The notes: generated from the letters alone by a model not told the origin. Counted from the first letter of the stretch, positions 49,301-61,623 are shown. The stretch: 64,000 nt of DNA from Gonium pectorale (GCA_001584585.1 LSYV01000006.1:2970868-3034867); one strand, 5' to 3'. Translations and numbers: made by a program.

Positions 49301-52300
49301 GCGCTTACGTTGCGTGGAGAGACGATGGCCGATGGGCTCTTGGGCACGGCCCCCGCCATCTACGGCACTAGCCCATCAACCATGGCACTTCCGTATGAGC
49401 GTTTCACGCCCGCCCACCCTCGCCCGCTTCCTGACACCAGTCGGGGACTGCCCATCCCCCGCTCCCGCCCCGCCGCTGCGTGCCTTGGGCTGCGTCTCCG
49501 TGGAGTCCTCCGCCTCCCGCGTGGACACGTTGACGTCCTCGAACAGCCCCGTCGAGTAGACCGCGTTAATGTCGCGGCGCACCGCCTTCAGGTTGTACAC
49601 CTGGCCCGGCTGCGTGGTGAGGTGGCGCGTCACGATGTGCGGCCGCGTGCGCGGCTTGTCGCGCGGCTGCCCGCTGGCGGGGTCCAGGAAGCGCAGCTGC
49701 ACCGAGCCCACCACCGCCTCCGCGGCGTGGAGCGACAGCGCGCCGTTCTCAAACGTGTAGTCCGAGATCTGGCGGCGGGGCGGGGAGGGCGGGGGGGGGG
49801 AGTGGGGAGGGACGCCGGGTGGGCACGGGTCCGAGGCGGAGGAGCATGGGGTGGTTCAGAAGCGGAGGGCAGGGTTTTGGGCCCGCGGAGGGACGGTGGG
49901 CGGCTATGACAGGTCGGGGCGCACACAAACCCGGATCAGCGTTTCCGGGCCGGACCGCGGAAGGGCAGGACGGGCTTGGCGAGAGGCGCTTTCACCCACT
50001 GCCCCCGTGCCCCGGTACCCCCCCCCCTGCTGCCCGCCGGACCACTACGCAGCACATGGTGGCGTCCCGCCCCACCCAGGCCCCACCTGCCCGCCCCACC
50101 CAGGCCCCACCTGCCCGCCCCACCCAGCCGTCCCCCCTGCCTCACCATGCCCATGATCCCCCGCTCCTGGTACCAGCCGTCCAGGCGGGCGATGGCCTTC
50201 TGGAGCGACCCCAGGTTCAGCGTCCGGCCGGGCATGCCCTTCAAGGAGGGCCGGGGGCCGAGGAAAGGGCGGCAGGTCGGCATGCTGGCGAGGAGGCGGT
50301 GGGGCGAGAGGTAAGGTAAGCGGAGGCCGAGCTCACTGCAGCGCTGCGATCCCTTCGCATCGCATCACACAGGATCCATCCCACCCACAGTGTCCCCATT
50401 CACGTTGCTCGCCAGTCACATAACCCACACCACTCTGGCCAATGGATATGGGGACAAGGCTTGCGGGATGTGAAGTTTCGGCACCGCCAATGCCAATCAC
50501 GGGCGACCACCGCTGTTGTGACCCCATTACTGGCCGACAACCAAGCACAAGGACAAGGCCGTTCCTTCCGGTGTGAGCTGCTGCCGGCGCGCCGGCGTCC
50601 TGGGCTGATCAGTATCTCGTGATCACCTGCCCCCTACCCACGTCCGCCCACCTGGAACGCCTCCTGTATTACGCTGCTTGGCAGCAGGTTGGCGCCCGTG
50701 GCGGTCAGGGAGCGCACCTCCTCGTTGGGTCGCACCTGGAGGGGCGAGCGCGCGAGCGAGGGGGGGAGCGAGGGGGAGCGAGCGATGGGGAGTGACGGCG
50801 GCGCAGGGGGCGGGGCTGGGGCGAGGGTTGAGGATGCGCCCCGCTGCAGGCGCGGGGCCCAGCCCTGCCCTGCCCTGCCCTGCCGGGTCCCGTCAGGGCG
50901 GGCTGCTGCGCAGCGCAACCGGCTGCCCAACCCTGTGCTGCCCGCGTCAGCCGTCCTTGCCTCCTGGCCTTCCTGTATGCGAACCACCCACATATGCACC
51001 CCCGCCAGGCCCCGCCCGGCCCCGCCCACCTTGATGCGCAGCTTGACCCCGTCGCGCGTGTCCTCCGCGTCCGGGGACACCTCAGAGAACCAGCCGGTGG
51101 CGAACACGCGCCGTACGTCGGCCTGGCGGGAGGGGGGATAGAGGGTTGGAAGGCATTCTCAGGCGGGAAGGGGGAGGGGCCATTCAGTCCGGGAGGGGGG
51201 AGGGGGGCAGGGGGAGGGGGCAAGGGGTGCGAGATGTGAGGGTGGTGGTGGTGTCGCAGCAAAGGGCCAACGCAGCTCGCGTGCGGCCGGCCGGCTGGCT
51301 GACTGGATATCACAGCAGGCCCGTTGGTGATGGGCGCAGAGGCAAGTCAGGCCAGGCGGGTAACTCATCACCAGCACAAGGCTACGCCGGCGCCCCGGTC
51401 CCGGGCACCGCTCCCACCAGGCAGGCGCCCAACGGCTGTGACCACCCATCAGGCCGCGTTCATATGCTTGGCACGCACTGCAGGCGAGGGGCCACCCACC
51501 CCGCCCTAATGCCAGGAAAAGGCGACGAGGGAGCGCCTCCCAACCCCCGCACGCACTCGCCCACCCGCCCGCTGATACACGGAATGTGCCCGACCGCCCC
51601 GGCAGCCCCGCCTCACCTTGACCTCCTCCAGCGTGTACGCGAAGTTGGGCCGCGTGGTGAGCGCCTCCCGCGCGATGCGGGCCAGGTCGCCGCTGCAGCC
51701 CACCACCTCCACCTGCAGGGGGCCAGCGCAGGAGCGCGGCGCAGGGGAGCGTCTGAGGGGACTGCCCCTTGAGGCGTACACTATTGATACAGCGATACAG
51801 GAAGGGCATGCCGCTGTCACCGCCTCAACGGACCCCGCCTCCGACTCAACGGACCCCGCCTCAACCCCGCCTCGAGCACTTCCCACAAACGGCACAATCC
51901 TACAGACCGCCCGCCTCGGCCAGGACCCAGGGGCGGGCACCGAGTCGCCGGCGAAGGGGACAAGCAGAGGCCGGCGGCTGCTGACGCTGCCCCAATGCTG
52001 CCATCAGGAGGCGCTCAGCGCTCTTCCCGAGGCCCTGGGCGGGCAAGCTGCTGTGACAGGAGCACTGCAGCCGTCGCACTCACGCTCGACGCCTGGCGGA
52101 GGGTCCCCGTAACCGAGGGATTCAATAGCTGCAGGGCGGCCTCAGGGCGCCGCCGACCCTTCCTCCCCTGCCCTGGCGTTACGGTATTTCCACCCCCGCA
52201 CGCCAGCAACAGGTCTTCACGCGGCATACCCCCTGCGGGTGGCGGTAGCGCACCTCCGAGATGAGGATGCGGTCCTCCGGTTCGCTCTTGGCTGCCGAGC

Positions 52301-52652
52301 CCCCCTCGGCGTCCGCTGCCGCCTTGGAACCATGCCTCCTGCCGCCGCCGCCGCCCGCCGCGTCGCCTAGCCCGCCAGCCGCTGGCAGCGTCACCGCCGC
52401 AAGCACTGGCGGGCCTCTCCTTAGCATCATGCGCGGCGCACTTGGCGCGGAGCCGGGGTTGCGCGAGCCCACAGATCCCGACCGAGGCCCTGGCCCATGG
52501 CGGTCGGCCCAGGGCCCCAGGCCCCCGACCTCGCGGCCATGCGATGCCCAGCCATCCACAACGGGTTTGAATGTGCTTGATAGGTGCTCGACAAGGGACT
52601 GCAGCGGCTGAGCAAGGTGCCGGCCCCACGGGCCGTCAGGGGCTGGGTTCAT
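46378..52652 (-). CDS. OEP80: OEP80 (Toc75-V), Omp85-family protein of the plastid outer envelope
   Basis: A BamA-like barrel thought to insert beta-barrel proteins into the plastid outer membrane. 705 residues; Arabidopsis OEP80 has 732. Exons on the minus strand: 52652-52254, 51712-51617, 51122-51030, 50735-50652, 50238-50146, 49768-49484, 49161-48982, 48634-48535, 48310-48193, 47819-47667, 47523-47433, 47031-46893, 46664-46378. After a variable N-terminus, three POTRA-like units are seen: RILISEVEVVGCSGD...FATGWFSEVSPD, VRSLTATGANLLP...GWYQERGIMGM, and QPGQVYNLKAVRRDINAVYS...DLLERKTGG. The barrel has SYNERNLFGLNQRL, TDPWVNSDPHRTSRTITVMN, WSGTLSAS and the loop-6 motif GGTNSVRGYG, and ends FEYAWNAAGEGRFHVGLGYG. 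HTDPW and HRTSRTI point to OEP80 and not Toc75-III. The start at 52652 is one of several in-frame Met codons (another at 52430). Intron 49162-49483 appears to begin with GC. Confidence 0.93.
50066..50127. repeat. 24-bp tandem repeat, about 2.6 copies
   Basis: A C-rich 24-bp unit beginning CCCGCCCCACCCAGG is repeated twice in full with a 14-bp partial copy, directly next to an OEP80 exon (lower end 50146). Confidence 0.9.
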
Positions 52653-52920
52653 GCCCACATTCAGGAAGTTTTCTGCATTCAGGTGACACGGCGTAGATGC
52701 TGTGATACGCTGTGTGCAACAAACGGGCTCTCTCTCAACAAGTTCCACCGCCGTATTCGCTTCATATGGCGCCCTTCTCCGCTCTGGCCAATCGAGCACT
52801 ACACGTGAGCAATACAAATCAGCTTGATCTGTAGAAATGCTTTGCTCATTTTTCACAAGAGTGTAGTCAAGCATTGGCTTGGGACTTGTGGCAGCGACGG
52901 CCATTTCTGCTTGCTCAGTC
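52653..52920. promoter_or_regulatory. Compact bidirectional promoter, OEP80 / O-FucT
   Basis: Only 268 bp separate the chosen start codons of two divergent genes. If OEP80 starts at 52430 the gap is 490 bp. The segment is locally less GC-rich around 52800-52870. No defined motif was identified. Confidence 0.5.
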
Positions 52921-55900
52921 ATGACGGCAGCGCCGCGTAACCCTTCCGCGGCTCGCCGCTCCCGCGGGCCGGCTCGACCGGTGCTCATTCTCAAGCTTCT
53001 CGTCGTTTGCGTGGCGGTGGTCGGGGTCAGCGTCATGGGCATCATGAGCGTTGCTCCATACGTGTTTGGAGAGCGTCGCTGGCTGGGGCATCCTCGGTCG
53101 TCATCAGCAGCAAGCGCTGACCTTGCGGAGCCGCTGGCGGTCGGGCTGAAGACGCCGACGCGAGGCAAGTCGCGTCTCGGGTCATGAGGACAGGGGCACT
53201 TCGGCAGGATATGCCGGGGGACCAGACGCACGGGAACTTGTGGCAGTTCTGCGCACTAAAATTGAATGCTATCCTCGCCATACCTGCATTGCCGATGGGA
53301 ATGTAGGGCTGCTGGACCTCCGCGTCTCAGATGGCACTAAGTACCTCATGGTGCAGTGCCACCGCGGACAGCTGTCCAACCGGCTCATGTGCCTGCGGGC
53401 CGGCGTCCTACTTGCGAGGGCGCTACAGCGCGTGCTCGTGCTGCCCGTATTCACCGACAGCGACCCCGTCGTGGACGTGTCCAAGTACGTTAGCCTGGAG
53501 TGCTTCAGGTAAGCGGACCGTTGCAAGGGCGGACGGCCAGGCAGGCACCGTGGTAGGAAAGTCCCTGCGCACGTCCTTCCTGTCGCAGTCGAACCCATTC
53601 TGAACTCCTTACCAGCACTAGCATCGCATGGGCCGTCACATGGCGTAACGGTCCGCTTGTTCTACATATGCCACGGCGTCGCGTGGGCAGCGTCTGCGCA
53701 GCCGGTCAGCTGCCGCTCTGGAGGATTGCAACTGCGCAAGCCAGCCCAAAGCCAGCTGGCCTTCTCACACTCACGATCAGGGCGGGTCGCTATGGGTCGA
53801 GGGCTTGTACGAGGGAGGCGTGGCGTGTACGACTGATGTCCCCAGCGAGCGCACCCTCTGCACTACTGCCCCAGCCCCTACGTGCCGCACTGCGTGAGGT
53901 GTGCGATTCTAAGCTTAGCCATGTTAATTGAAGTGCACAACCTACTAACCGGTAAAATATGTCACACCCACTCGGCCCTCCCTAGGCGCAACAACCAGGC
54001 CATCACGTTTGGGGAGTTTCGGGAGCAGCTCTGCCACGGCGTGGGCCTCAAAGTTCCCGATCAGGACACACCCACCGGCAGTAGCAACGGGTCGCTGCCG
54101 CACGTCAAGTCCCGGAAGCAACTCAAAGAAGACGTTGGGGACGGCTCGTTCTGCAACGAAGGGGTGCTGCTGCAGCTGGAGAACAGCTTCAGCCTAGCGG
54201 GTGCGACGATGGGCTCGGCGGGGATGGGCTTGGGGCGACAGGGTGTGTCGACGGCGCACGCGGCACGCGTAGGGCAAGGCAAGGGCAAGCTCCCGAGCTC
54301 CCGCCACGCGATGCTGTTGTTGCTGCCTACAGTTACCACTTGCTTGTTGCACCTGGCTCCCAACCTCCCGCAGCATGCGCCGGCTCCCCACCGTTCGCCT
54401 CCCACCCTCCCCTCCACCCGCCCACCTCCAGACTACCGTGGCTATACGTGCTGGGCGCGCAACGAGGACATCACCAACGCCCGCGCGCTGGGCGTGGAGA
54501 TCAAGCGCTGCAGCCACATCGTGCCGCATGCGCCCAAGGTTAACGGTACTGTGTTGGAGGGGGCCATGGCCGAACCCAACCCCTACGGCCTGGACCAGAT
54601 CCTTGACGTGTTTGGGGGCCGCACCGAGAAGGTGCTGCTGTTCCTGGACCTTTTTGGTGTCAACCTCCTCCCGGCTGAGGAGGACCTGGCGGCCACCATC
54701 ACGGAGCCGGGCCAGGTGTGCGGTTGGATGCCCCCCGAGCGGGCGGCCGCCGCCGCAGACGTGGTCATGCAGGCGTTGATCCCCGCGGAGCCGCACGGGC
54801 AGGAGCAGGGTGCCCCCGGCGTCGCCGCTGTGGTGGAGCCAGCGGCGGCGGCAGTAGCTGACGGGGGCACAGCTGCGCCTCAGGCCGTGGCGGGCGCCGC
54901 GACGGCGGCTGCCGCCATACCTCGGAGAGCGGCAGCGGCGCTGCCGGCAGACGTGCGCACGGCCAAGTCGTACGTGGGCGCGCCGCCGCCCATCCGGCTG
55001 CGCGGCACACGCCCCTACGTGGCGGTGCACCTGCGCCGCTCCGACTGGTTCTACTACTGCGCGGGCGCGCGCGACTGCTTTTACAGCATGACGGAGGCAG
55101 CCGCCTGGCTCAACTCCACCGTCGCCGACCGCGGCCTGGACACGCTGTACGTGTCGACCAACGCCGACGAGCGCGAGAAGCAGATGCTGCGCCGCGCCGT
55201 GGCGGGGCGGGTGCTGTTCTGGGATGACGTGCTGGCGCAGCTGCAGCGCTGGCAGGGCGATGCGGCGCCCGGCGGCGATGTGGGTCAGGCGCCGCCGCCA
55301 TGGCTGCGGTCGCTGCCCCTGGACGACGCGCTGATGGTGCAGATGGTGGAGAAGGCCATCTGCATGCAGGCCACCCACTTCGTATCGTCCGCCGGCTCCA
55401 CCTTCAGCGAGCAGATCCGGGACTTCCGAGGTGGCGGCCTGGGTGACCGGGAGCGCGATCTGCTGCTGCGCCGCTGGGGCCCCGACGCGATTGCCGCGGC
55501 GTTGCGCTCCGTCACGGGCCCCGCCGCGGGCTCCAGTGGAGCAGCCGGCGAGGGCAACTCGTCAGTTGCTACAGCACCGCCGCCCGACGAGCCGACCACC
55601 TTCCTGTGCGACCAGGAGCCGCCGCGGTACCCGGACGAGCGACGGTTCCCCGACGTCCACAACATCAACATCTTCCTGCAGCAAGTGCGCGGCGTCATGG
55701 CCGCCGCAAAGGAGATGGCCGGCGGCCTTTGGGACGTGCTTCGGGGCGCCGGAGGAGAGCGCAGCTCGACTGTGGCCGATGCGCGGCCGCGCACGCTGTC
55801 CGACGCTCTGCTGGCGCCGTGGCGCTGGCTGGTGCGGCTGGTGCTGATCGCGGAGGACGGGCACGCCATGGCGGCCGCCAACCGCTTTGTGGACATGTAC

Positions 55901-56809
55901 ACGGGCGGCGCGCTGGCAGCGCTGGTGCTGGAGGGCGTCCAGGTAACCTTATAAGTTTACTCCATATCATGAGTAGGCGTCCTGACAAGTGCTAGGGAAG
56001 GATAGTCACGAGACTGCATGGGTTGGACTCGTTGGCCGGTAAACGGGCCCACAGCTGTCGTGCCCAGCTCTATTGCACAACGTGCGAAACACGTACATAC
56101 CCGTGAGGGAGCTCTAAGTCTTGAATCTGTTATGCCGGTGGGCCTACGGAGTGGGGCTTGCGGTCATTGAGTGATGGGCTGCTGCGCGCCAATGTGCCCC
56201 AATGTGCAGGACGCGCGCGCGGACGTGCTGGCCAAGTGCGTGGAAGAGGCGGCCGGTCAGGCGGGAGCGGTGGCGCTGCACGTGGCCATGTCGGGCGTGC
56301 CGCGCGAGCAGCAGGTGCTGCTGATGCAGGAGCTGGAGGCGCGGGGGGCGCTGCAGCAGATCACGCGGATGGGCGGTGCCAAGCAGGTGGGCGGGAATGG
56401 AGGCGGGTGCCGGGGCGGAAATGCACAAGTGGACATTACGGGGGCACGGGGTCTCGCTTTTTTGACATGATGCGGTACACGCCCCCCGACGCGCAGCACA
56501 GAAACCTCGTCCTCGTGCCGGTGCCTCTCGCACCCGCACTCGCAGGAGCACAGCAGCACCTTCACGCTGCTGTGGCGCGGCGACGGGCTGGGCCGGCGCG
56601 CCGAGCCGGCTCTGTTGGAGGCGCTGCCCACCTTTCTGGAGCGGACCGACCCCTACGTGCTGGCTAAGGCGCGGGTGCTGCTGGGCGACCGGCGCGCCAC
56701 GCTGTTCAGGCAGGTGTCCGCAACGCGGCGGTTGTACGGGTTCGACGACCCGCGCGACGGCCAGTGCGGCCCCGAGCAGCTGCGCGGGCTGGCGAGGCGG
56801 CGGCTTTGA
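52921..56809 (+). CDS. O-fucosyltransferase-fold type II membrane protein with a C-terminal extension
   Basis: Probably a Golgi/ER GDP-sugar-dependent protein glycosyltransferase of the O-FucT superfamily; donor and acceptor cannot be read from sequence. 890 residues. Exons: 52921-53164, 53247-53508, 53986-54200, 54432-55942, 56210-56386, 56546-56809. A basic N-tail is followed by one membrane anchor (about 22-45, LLVVCVAVVGVSVMGIM). The first fold half shows VQCHRGQLSNRLMCLRAGVL and RALQRVLVLPVF, like the family's donor-site start. The second half shows RPYVAVHLRRSDWFYYC, LDTLYVSTNADEREKQML and THFVSSAGSTFSEQIRDFR, matching the conserved H-x-R-R and S-x-F-x-x-x-I blocks. Between them is an Ala-rich insert. 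Residues after about 650 do not belong to the usual fold. Exon 1 ends at an apparent GC donor (GAG then GCAAGT), which fixes the frame; unspliced, the frame stops about 20 bases later. Confidence 0.82.
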
Positions 56810-59194
56810 GCAGGGCCCTGAGTGAGCCGAATGAGCCGCATGTCGTCGATCGAGCATCCCGACATTGTGCACGGGCGGCGAGCATCAGGAGCATCTTGGT
56901 GGCGAACGAGTGCATGGGAGGAATGGCTAAGGTGACGACAGGTCATCAAGGCAGCAGCATTCTGCAAGATTGAGCCCACAACATATGACGGCAGGGTCTG
57001 GCGAGGGACGCGTGAACGTGCATATCTGTGACCTGGGTGTTGCCATTGATGGCTTCCCTACCTAGCGCGAACTAGCCCAGGGCATGACCTTGTGCACGTT
57101 GCAAGGGTCCGGCCACGCCTCAAACCCCTTCCATGGGCACGCAAGCGTCCCGTCTGTGGGTGGGGCCGCGCTGCAGCAGTCTGCCCGTAGGTGGCCGCCC
57201 TCAAAGGAGGGTTGCCTGAGAGAGAGGGTTGCTAGTCGCCTGAACGCGTACGCGCGGGAGCCCTTCGTCGGAGTCGAGAGCCTGCTTACTGTTAGAAACC
57301 GTAACTGCAGATACTAATACATTTGATGAGAACACTTTCGGAGGCATATGGTACCTACCATTCGTGGTGTTGGGCGTCCTGGCGCACGAGGGCCTCCCGC
57401 TCTCCTACGCCCCTGCGCCCGTACTGCGGCCGGTGGTCGCTGTGAAAGCCGTGGTGGAGCTGACTTCGTTCGTTGCCGACGTGAGTGAATAACAAATGGT
57501 GCTTACTGGGGCGCTGGGGCGGCTCCGCGCCTCGGTGCAGCAGTGGTTGCGGAGAATTCGGACCACGTGCGGCTGGCAGCAACACATGCCTCGAACCTCC
57601 ATACCTATGAGTAAACACGCCCCCGCCTCGTGAGTCGTGACTGCGCGACTTGGTGGGTACCGCTGCGCATGTCTGTCGTGCATCGCGCAACGTGTGTTGG
57701 CGTATGTTGGGCGTGTCGTCAATGCACGTTCGTTGTCGCAGGATCGTGTCATTTCGAGGTGAGGCTGCATGCGCCGCTGCGCCGTTGAAAACCGACAAAC
57801 ATGTCATGTTTCAGTGGGTACGAGTTCGTGAAGTTTTAAGTTCTATTGGACGTGCGTTCTGCGCCCCAGTCGTCTTTTCTTGCGCGCCAGCCCCCTATGT
57901 CTGGTCGGTTTCTCCGTTTGTTTCGTGAGTCGGCCTCCCGGACCCGTTGAAGACTGTGCTTGCACGCTTGGGCGCTCGGTACACTTTGTACGGCGCCCTC
58001 GCGCACAAACTGAGCAAGCAGGGCCCATCGTGCCTCGAGTCGACCATGGGAGTGTCTCGCAGGTGGGGCGCCTTGCCTGTGACGTGAACTGGTGGGGTAG
58101 TGTGGTGTGGTGGAGCTGGAAGAGTGGGGTGGGCAGAATGGTTGGGAGGCACCGGGCAAGGGGCTGGGCTCGTTCTCGGGCGCTTAAGGCATGCCGCGCT
58201 CCTGCCGGCGGCTTCCTCGGCTCGCCTGCTGCAGGCGGGGCCTGGCTGCCATCGGATGCTGGCCGCTGGATGCGCTTGGGGCCGAGCGTCCAGTGATGGA
58301 AAGGATTGAGCACTGATACGAGGGCATGTGAGCACACCTCGTGCCTAGTATGGCTGCATAGGTAAAAGCCTGGGCGCTCAACGTTCCAAGGTTGCAGCCA
58401 AGCGTCTGGTGTGTGCCGGCGGCCACACATTGCGGGTGGTAATCGGCAATTGCAGAGCGTGGTGTTAACTTGCGTCAAGTGTAATACAGATGCTTCAAAT
58501 GCGGTGTGAGGCTGGTCCTGGTGTACATAATGAGGGTGCGGTACTCTGCTCGGGTGTGAATGCAGTTGTGCGTCGAATCGGCATGTAGGCATGAGGACGG
58601 GTTGAGCAGGGTGATCCTTGCTGGCAACGCAATGAGCTTGTAAAGCGTACGAACGAACTCGTACGACCCCTAGGCTGCATCTCACGTATGTGCATCTTAC
58701 GTCACGCAGCGGAACCTGCGAAACGCTTCTTTTGGGCCAGTTCCATCCATTTCAGGGTGTCGTATTGTGTCGTGTCAGCACCCGGTTGTTTGTAGTAGCC
58801 GTGCGTGAGCACATCGTGCATTCTAGGCAAGAGCCCAAGTGTGCAGCGGACCTGGCACCATGCGCGTCAGAAGGTTGCGAGGCATGTGCACCACATGGCT
58901 TTTGGAAGAGGTTCGCTGGAGCTGCAAACCCTGCATGTGCACCCATCAGCCAGCGCACAGCATGTACGGCTATGCGGCACATGGGAGGAGCACGGGAAAC
59001 ACACGGGGGGGGGGCTTTAATACCCTGGCTGAGGTACTTAGTGGCATACGATACCGTGTGCGAACATTGTTCAGTTCGGCGCCGGTCCCTTCGCCACGTA
59101 TGCGAAGAGCGCGCTCCACCTTCAATTCTGTCACATGTCATTTTGAGCTCTCCCAATCTCCTCCTAAACAGCATATCTCCCACGAAGCCTAACG
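56810..59194. other. Intergenic region
   Basis: No supported gene. It should include the O-FucT 3' UTR and the promoter of the phosphoesterase gene. TGTAA strings occur only far from the O-FucT stop (58480 and 58639). Open frames here show no domain, no codon-like periodic pattern and no sensible splicing. Confidence 0.5.
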
Positions 59195-61623
59195 ATGTCA
59201 GGGCATGAACCGCATGGCTCTGCTACGGCCCGGCGAGTTGTTGTTTCAATAAGCGACATTCACGGACTTCATCGTAGAGGAGACGTCATCGATGTTCCTG
59301 ACGGTGCGGCCAACGGGTCGGTGCCCGTCACACTCCACCTTCCTTCAACCCCACGCTCCTCCCCTAGCATGTTCTGCTGACAACACGGCGCCATCCAGCT
59401 CACCATCTTTTCCAGATCACCTGACCTTAACGGTACCCCCTCCCTCCCGTAACCCCTCTGCCACTTTCCCTCCCTCCCCTCGCCCTCACCGCAGGCGACG
59501 TACTGGTGATTGCAGGCGACATTGAGCTGCGCAGTGCTCGCGACGTGGCGGACCTGGAGGCCTGGCTGTCTGGGCTGCCGCACCCGCATAAGGTGGTGGG
59601 ATTCGGGTGAGCCGCGGGGGCCGCCCTGAGCGGCTGCGCCAGCGTACAGCAAAGCGCCCGACCGGTAGGCGGTGAGGCTGGGAGGGCGAAATGGTATCGG
59701 ATGAGCCGGAGTTCGACGTCATCTGGTCCTGATGTGAGCTTGACATACGGTATATCAAGCTCGGGGGCAGGATGATGCAGGTTCAGATCAACGGACGGGC
59801 CAGGGCGTGTAACCTCTCTTAGTATGGCTGCCATGCATGAGGTCACACGCACCGGGTCGACAGCGGTTGAGGGACACGGTGCATGACTCACCCGAGGCCT
59901 GCCCCCGCCACCCCACTCCACCCCACGCCATTCCGCCACAGAAACATGGACTCGCTGTCTTATGGTGGGTCCTGGTTCCTATGGGCGGCATGCTGCGGTT
60001 ACTGCAAGGGATCGGAGGCCCTCCTCTAGGTAGCCAACTAGGCGGTGCCGCCGGGCGACCGTTGCGCCAGGCTGTCCCAGGCTGTGCCCAGGCTTTCACT
60101 TCGGACCCCCGTGGCTGGACAGCGCGGGTGCGCAGCCCACTTGATCACATCCTAGCCCCATGCCAGCCCATGCTTGGAGCCCATCGCGCCGTACGTGATG
60201 AGACCGGGGGCTTGCTTGCCTCATGCTGGCCACCCCTCGTCTCTGGCCCCCACCCACCCACCTGATGCAACGCCGCCGCCCGACGCCTGTGCCGGGGGTG
60301 GGCCACGCTGGCGCAGAGGCGGGCGAGGGCCTGCGCATCGCGGGCGCCGAGGTGGTGGTGGACCGGGTGGTTGAGGTGGCGGGCCTTCGCCTGCTGGCTT
60401 CTCCCTGGTCGCCCAGGTTCTATGGCGTGTGGCAGGTGGGGCGGGGCCGCGTGCGTTCCGCGCGGCAGAGGGGGCTTCAGGCACCCACGTGGTGTCTTGT
60501 CAACACGGTTGCATACTCGGAACCCATGCGCGCTTAGTCCGTCTCTGCTCTATTGCACTTTGCCCTTGCTCCCTGCATGTGTTCTCTTCCTCCGCTGCGT
60601 CCTATGGCTTGATGGCCCCGCCCCTCGCGCCATACCCCGCCACGCCCGGCCCCATGCCCCAGCTCCGCGACGAGGCCGCGGGCGCGGCCCACTGGAGCGC
60701 CCTGCTGCCCCCCGACCTGCAGCTCGACGTCCTGGTGACGCACACACCGCCGTACGGGCACGGTGACTTGACCCGTGGGTCACACGTAGGGGACAAGCAG
60801 CTGCTGGCTGCCGTACAGGTGCGTAAGGTCTTGGGTGCCGGGCCGTTGCACGCCTTGGCAGGCGTCTATGCTCTGTTCTGGCGGAGTCACCCGTGTGTCG
60901 AGTGATGGTTGCAATGCGGGGTTCCCCGATTTGGCGCTCAGCTCCCCGGACTGCGCTGCAACCAGCAGAGCAGCCAGCCAGGCGCTCTCTCGCCCATCAC
61001 ACGTTGCATGCTCGAACGCGAACGTCCCCATCAAACAAAGAGTTCTCAACCTCCATCGCCGGCAGGCGCTGCACCGGCCTCCGCGGCTGTGGATCTGCGG
61101 CCACATCCACGAGTCGGCGGGCGAGTACCGGGTGCCGCACCCCGCATCGGAGCAGGTGAGGCGTCGCCCCCTCCCGCCCCGTGCATGTCGGATGACGGGA
61201 ACGCGGGGCGGGCGGCACGGGAGGTTGGCGATGCGTGGGACCAGGCGGCAAACACGATGGGATTGTGCTCCTAGCCGCTGGCCACACATGCCAGCGGGGG
61301 TGTGCATGAGTGACGGCAGGGGCAGGTCCTGGCACGATGTAAGCTCGCTCTGCGCTAACGCTCCCCTGCCACATATTCGCCCGGGGCAGGGTATCCTGCT
61401 GATCAATGCAGCCGTCTTCAACGCGGCATCCAAGAAGGGCTTCGAGCGGCGAGCTCAGCCGCGGGCGGTGCTGCTACCGGAGGGGCGCGTGGTGGCGCAG
61501 GGAGACCCGGCACGGCTGGCTGGGTCGGGTGAGGGTGGGGGTACGGGTGCGGGTAGTGGGAGCGCACGAACGGAGGCTCAAGGGGAGGTATGGAAGGCGC
61601 CGCGGGATTGCGTCATCCTCTGA
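59195..61623 (+). CDS. MPPED1/2-type metallophosphoesterase
   Basis: A 270-residue calcineurin-fold phosphoesterase like human MPPED1/MPPED2 (class III cyclic-nucleotide phosphodiesterase relatives); the natural substrate is unknown. Exons: 59195-59273, 59495-59606, 59942-59964, 60317-60435, 60663-60818, 61066-61155, 61390-61623. Metal-site blocks in order: VVSISDIHGLH (D-x-H), VLVIAGDIEL (GD), LPHPHKVVGFGNMDS (position of GNHE/D), GLRLLASPWSPRFYGVW, LDVLVTHTPPYGHGDL (TH), LWICGHIHESAG (GHxH) and LLINAAVFN. The third block reads GNMD in place of GNH(E/D), a change at a usual metal-binding or proton-donor His. The fourth residue-block exon is only 23 nt, so an error there would alter exactly this motif. 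After the domain comes a Gly/Ser/Ala-rich tail. No signal or transit peptide is obvious; cytosolic location is inferred. Confidence 0.9.

Noticed and set aside
52653..53231. Upstream in-frame extension of OEP80 on the minus strand
   Set aside because: The frame stays open, but the sequence there is antisense to the first O-FucT exon and its upstream region and shows no targeting-peptide character; a start at 52652 is more sensible.
54194..55378. Minus-strand open frame of about 390 codons
   Set aside because: It is antisense to the large O-FucT exon, which has clear family motifs.
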